NCBI GenBank assembly: GCA_963170055.1
Contig: CAUJGJ010000239.1
Coordinates: 1 to 64,000, forward strand
Direction: 5' to 3'
DNA length: 64,000 bases
Source of the DNA: Halisarca cf. caerulea
Lineage: Eukaryota > Porifera > Demospongiae > Chondrillida > Halisarcidae
The position numbers were made by a program, and so were the translations under genes. How positions within the stretch are numbered: the first letter of the stretch is position 1; each line of letters opens with the position of its first letter. A model generated the notes under the pieces. It ran no database searches and had not been told where the DNA came from. It worked only from the letters and a program-made list of their open reading frames with translations. This document shows, in pieces, positions 61,201 to 64,000 of this stretch.

Positions 61201-64000
61201 GCTAATACCAATATTTGGCACTAGCACCACGCACATTCCCAGTGGACACACATGACCTTTCTGAAGTTCTGTGGGCGTATTTGTGTAGTGTTGGATATGC
61301 TGGTGCTAATACCAATATTTGGCACTAGCACCACGAACATTACCTGTGGATACACATGAAGTTTCTTAACTACTGTGGGCGTATTTGTGTAATGCTGGAT
61401 ATGCTGGTGCTAATACCAATATTTGGCACTAGCACCTCGCACATTCCCAGTGGACACACATGAAGTTTCTTAACTACTTTGGGCGTATTTGTGTAGTGTT
61501 GGATATGCTGGTGCTATTACCAATATTTTGCACTAGCACCACGCATATTCCTAGTGGACACACATGACCTTTCTGAAGTGCTGTGGGCGTATTTGTGTAG
61601 CGTTGGATATGTTGGTGCTAATACCAATATTTGGCACTAGCACCAAACACTTTCCCAGTGGACACACATGAAGTTTCTTACCTACTGTGGGCGTATTTGT
61701 GTAGTGTTGGATATGCTGGTGCTAATACCAATGTTTGGCACTAGCACCACGCACATTCCCAGTGGACACACATGAAGTTTCTGAAGTGCTGTGGGCTATT
61801 TGTGTAGTGTTGGATATGCTGGTGCTAATACCAATATTTGGCACTAGCACCACGCACATTCCCAGTGGACACACTTGACCTTTCTGAAGTGCTGTGGGCG
61901 TATTTGTGTAGTGTTGGATATGTTGGTGCTAATACCAATATTTGCCACTAGCACCACGCACATTCCCAGTGGACACACATGAAGTTTCTTAACTACTGTG
62001 GGCGTATTTGTGTAGAGTTGGATATGCTGGTGCTAATACCAATATTTGGCACTAGCACCACGAACATTCCCAGTGGACACACATGAAGTTTCTGAAGTGC
62101 TGTGGGCGTATTTGTGTAGTGTTGGATATGCTGGTGCTAATACCAATATTTTGCACTAGCACCACGCACATTCCCAGTGGACACACATGACCTTTCTGAA
62201 GTGCTGTGGGCGTATTTGTGTAGTGTTGGATATGCTGGTGCTAATACCAATATTTGGCACTAGCACAACGCATATTCCCAGTGGACACACATGAAGTTTC
62301 CGAAGTGCTGTGGGCGTATTTGTGTAGTGTTGGATATACTGGTGCTAATACCAATATTTGGCACTAGCACCACGCACATTCCTAGTGGACACACATGACC
62401 TTTCTGAAGTGCTGTGGGCGTATTTGTGTAGCGTTGGATATGCTGGTGCTAATACCAATATTTGGCACTAGCACCAAACACATTCCCAGTGGACACACAT
62501 GAAGTTTCTTACCTACTGTGGGCGTATTTGTGTAGTGTTGGATATGTTGGTGCTAATACCAATATTTGGCACTAGCACCACGCACATTCCCAGTGGACAC
62601 ACATGACCTTTCTGAAGTGCTGTGGGCGTATTTGTGTAGTGTTGGATATGCTGGTGCTAATACCAATATTTGGCACTAGCACCACGCACATTACCTGTGG
62701 ACACACATGAAGTTTCTTAACTACTGTGGGCGTATTTGTGTAATGCTGGATATGCTGGTGCTAATACCAATATTTGGCACTAGCACCTCGCACATTCCCA
62801 GTGGACACACATGAAGTTTCTTAACTACTTTGGGCGTATTTGTGTAGTGTTGGATATGCTGGTGCTATTACCAATATTTGGCACTAGCACCACGCACATT
62901 CCCAGTGGACACACATGACCTTACTGAAGTGTTGTGGGCGTATTTGTGTAGTGTTGGATATACTCGTGCTAATACCAATATTTGGCACTAGCACCACGCA
63001 CATTCCTAGTGGACACACATGACCTTTCTGAAGTGCTGTGGGCGTATTTGTGTAGCGTTGGATATGTTGGTGCTAATACCAATATTTGGCACTAGCACCA
63101 AACACTTTCCCAGTGGACACACATGAAGTTTCTTACCTACTGTGGGCGTATTTGTGTAGTGTTGGATATGGTGGTGCTAATACCAATGTTTGGCACTAGC
63201 ACCACGCACATTCCCAGTGGACACACATGAAGTTTCTGAAGTGCTGTGGGCTATTTGTGTAGTGTTAGATATGCTGGTGCTAATACCAATATTTGGCACT
63301 AGCACCACGCACATTCCCAGTGGACACACATGACCTTTCTGAAGTGCTGTGGGCGTATTTGTGTAGTGTTGGATATGTTGGTGCTAATACCAATATTTGG
63401 CACTAGCACCACGCACATTCCCAGTGGACACACATGAAGTTTCTTAACTACTGTGGGCGTATTTGTGTAGAGTTGGATATGCTGGTGCTAATACCAATAT
63501 TTGGCACTAGCACCACGAACATTCCCAGTGGACACACATGAAGTTTCTGAAGTGCTGTGGGCGTATTTGTGTAGTGTTGGATATGCTGGTGCTAATACCA
63601 ATATTTTGCACTAGCACCACGCACATTCCCAGTGGACACACATGACCTTTCTGAAGTGCTGTGGGCGTATTTGTGTAGTGTTGGATATGCTGGTGCTAAT
63701 ACCAATATTTGGCACTAGCACAACGCATATTCCCAGTGGACACACATGAAGTTTCCGAAGTGCTGTGGGCGTATTTGTGTAGTGTTGGATATACTGGTGC
63801 TAATACCAATATTTGGCACTAGCACCACGCACATTCCTAGTGGACACACATGACCTTTCTGAAGTGCTGTGGGCGTATTTGTGTAGCGTTGGATATGCTG
63901 GTGCAAATACCAACATTTGGCACTAGCACCAAACACATTCCCAGTGGACACACATGAAGTTTCTTACCTACTGTGGGCGTATTTGTGTAGTGTTGGATAT
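52201..64000 (+). repeat. 104-bp satellite array, right block
   Basis: The same monomer in the same orientation as the left blocks fills the remaining window. Monomers from about 53330 to 54480 are almost all consensus, more homogeneous than anything in the left array. Higher-order copies are visible: TGATGGATATG at 59001 and 60249 is 1,248 bp apart (12 monomers), CTGTAGGCGTATTTTTG at 57941 and 59293 is 1,352 bp apart (13 monomers), and TACCTGTGGA-type variants near 61341 and 62692 are about 13 monomers apart. No gene is present. The array runs off the window end. Confidence 0.98.

Overview
The window is eukaryotic, probably animal, repeat-dominated DNA with a subtelomeric character. The signs are vertebrate-type TTAGGG telomere arrays, a 104-bp tandem satellite, two apparently non-autonomous DNA transposons (one piggyBac-like) and long stretches without genes. 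Nothing bacterial is present, and I cannot name the species from sequence alone.

Layout. 1-520: unassigned single-copy-looking sequence, then a CA-rich tract. 577-34649: a large 104-bp satellite array, all in one orientation, degenerate at its edges, with multi-monomer higher-order repeats and one very large internal duplication (offset 9,461 bp). It is interrupted at 27902-28870 by a 969-bp inverted-repeat element flanked by a 2-bp CA duplication. 34650-36890: a degenerate 63-bp minisatellite, interrupted at 35587-36590 by a TTAA-flanked piggyBac-like MITE. 36891-37466: 48 perfect copies of a 12-bp variant telomere repeat, CCCTAACGGTAA, meeting TTAGGG repeats back-to-back. 37467-52000: seven spacer units of one related family (A1, A2, B1, C1, B2, C2, C3), all in the same orientation and separated by TTAGGG arrays. 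52001-52200: a 200-N gap. 52201-64000: the same 104-bp satellite again.

The only convincing protein gene lies inside the telomeric region. The long C units each carry a 595-codon intronless ORF, present three times and identical at protein level by eye. Its C-terminus has an OTU-type cysteine-protease signature (D459, C462, H588); its first ~445 residues match nothing I recognise. A TATAAATA box lies 115 bp upstream of the ATG. The A and B units look like shorter relatives of the C unit: B and C share their left end, A has a diverged left end, and right ends stop at different points where a TTAGGG-like seed begins.

The most interesting object is therefore a family of telomere-array-embedded elements, the longest encoding an OTU-domain protein. 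They have been amplified together with their TTAGGG arrays, since the arrays share the same pattern of variant repeats. The TTAGGG array at 51314-52000 runs into the gap in the orientation expected of a real right-hand chromosome end, so the join to the satellite at 52201 may be a scaffolding artefact. Most open frames elsewhere are by-products of stop-free satellite or telomere repeats.
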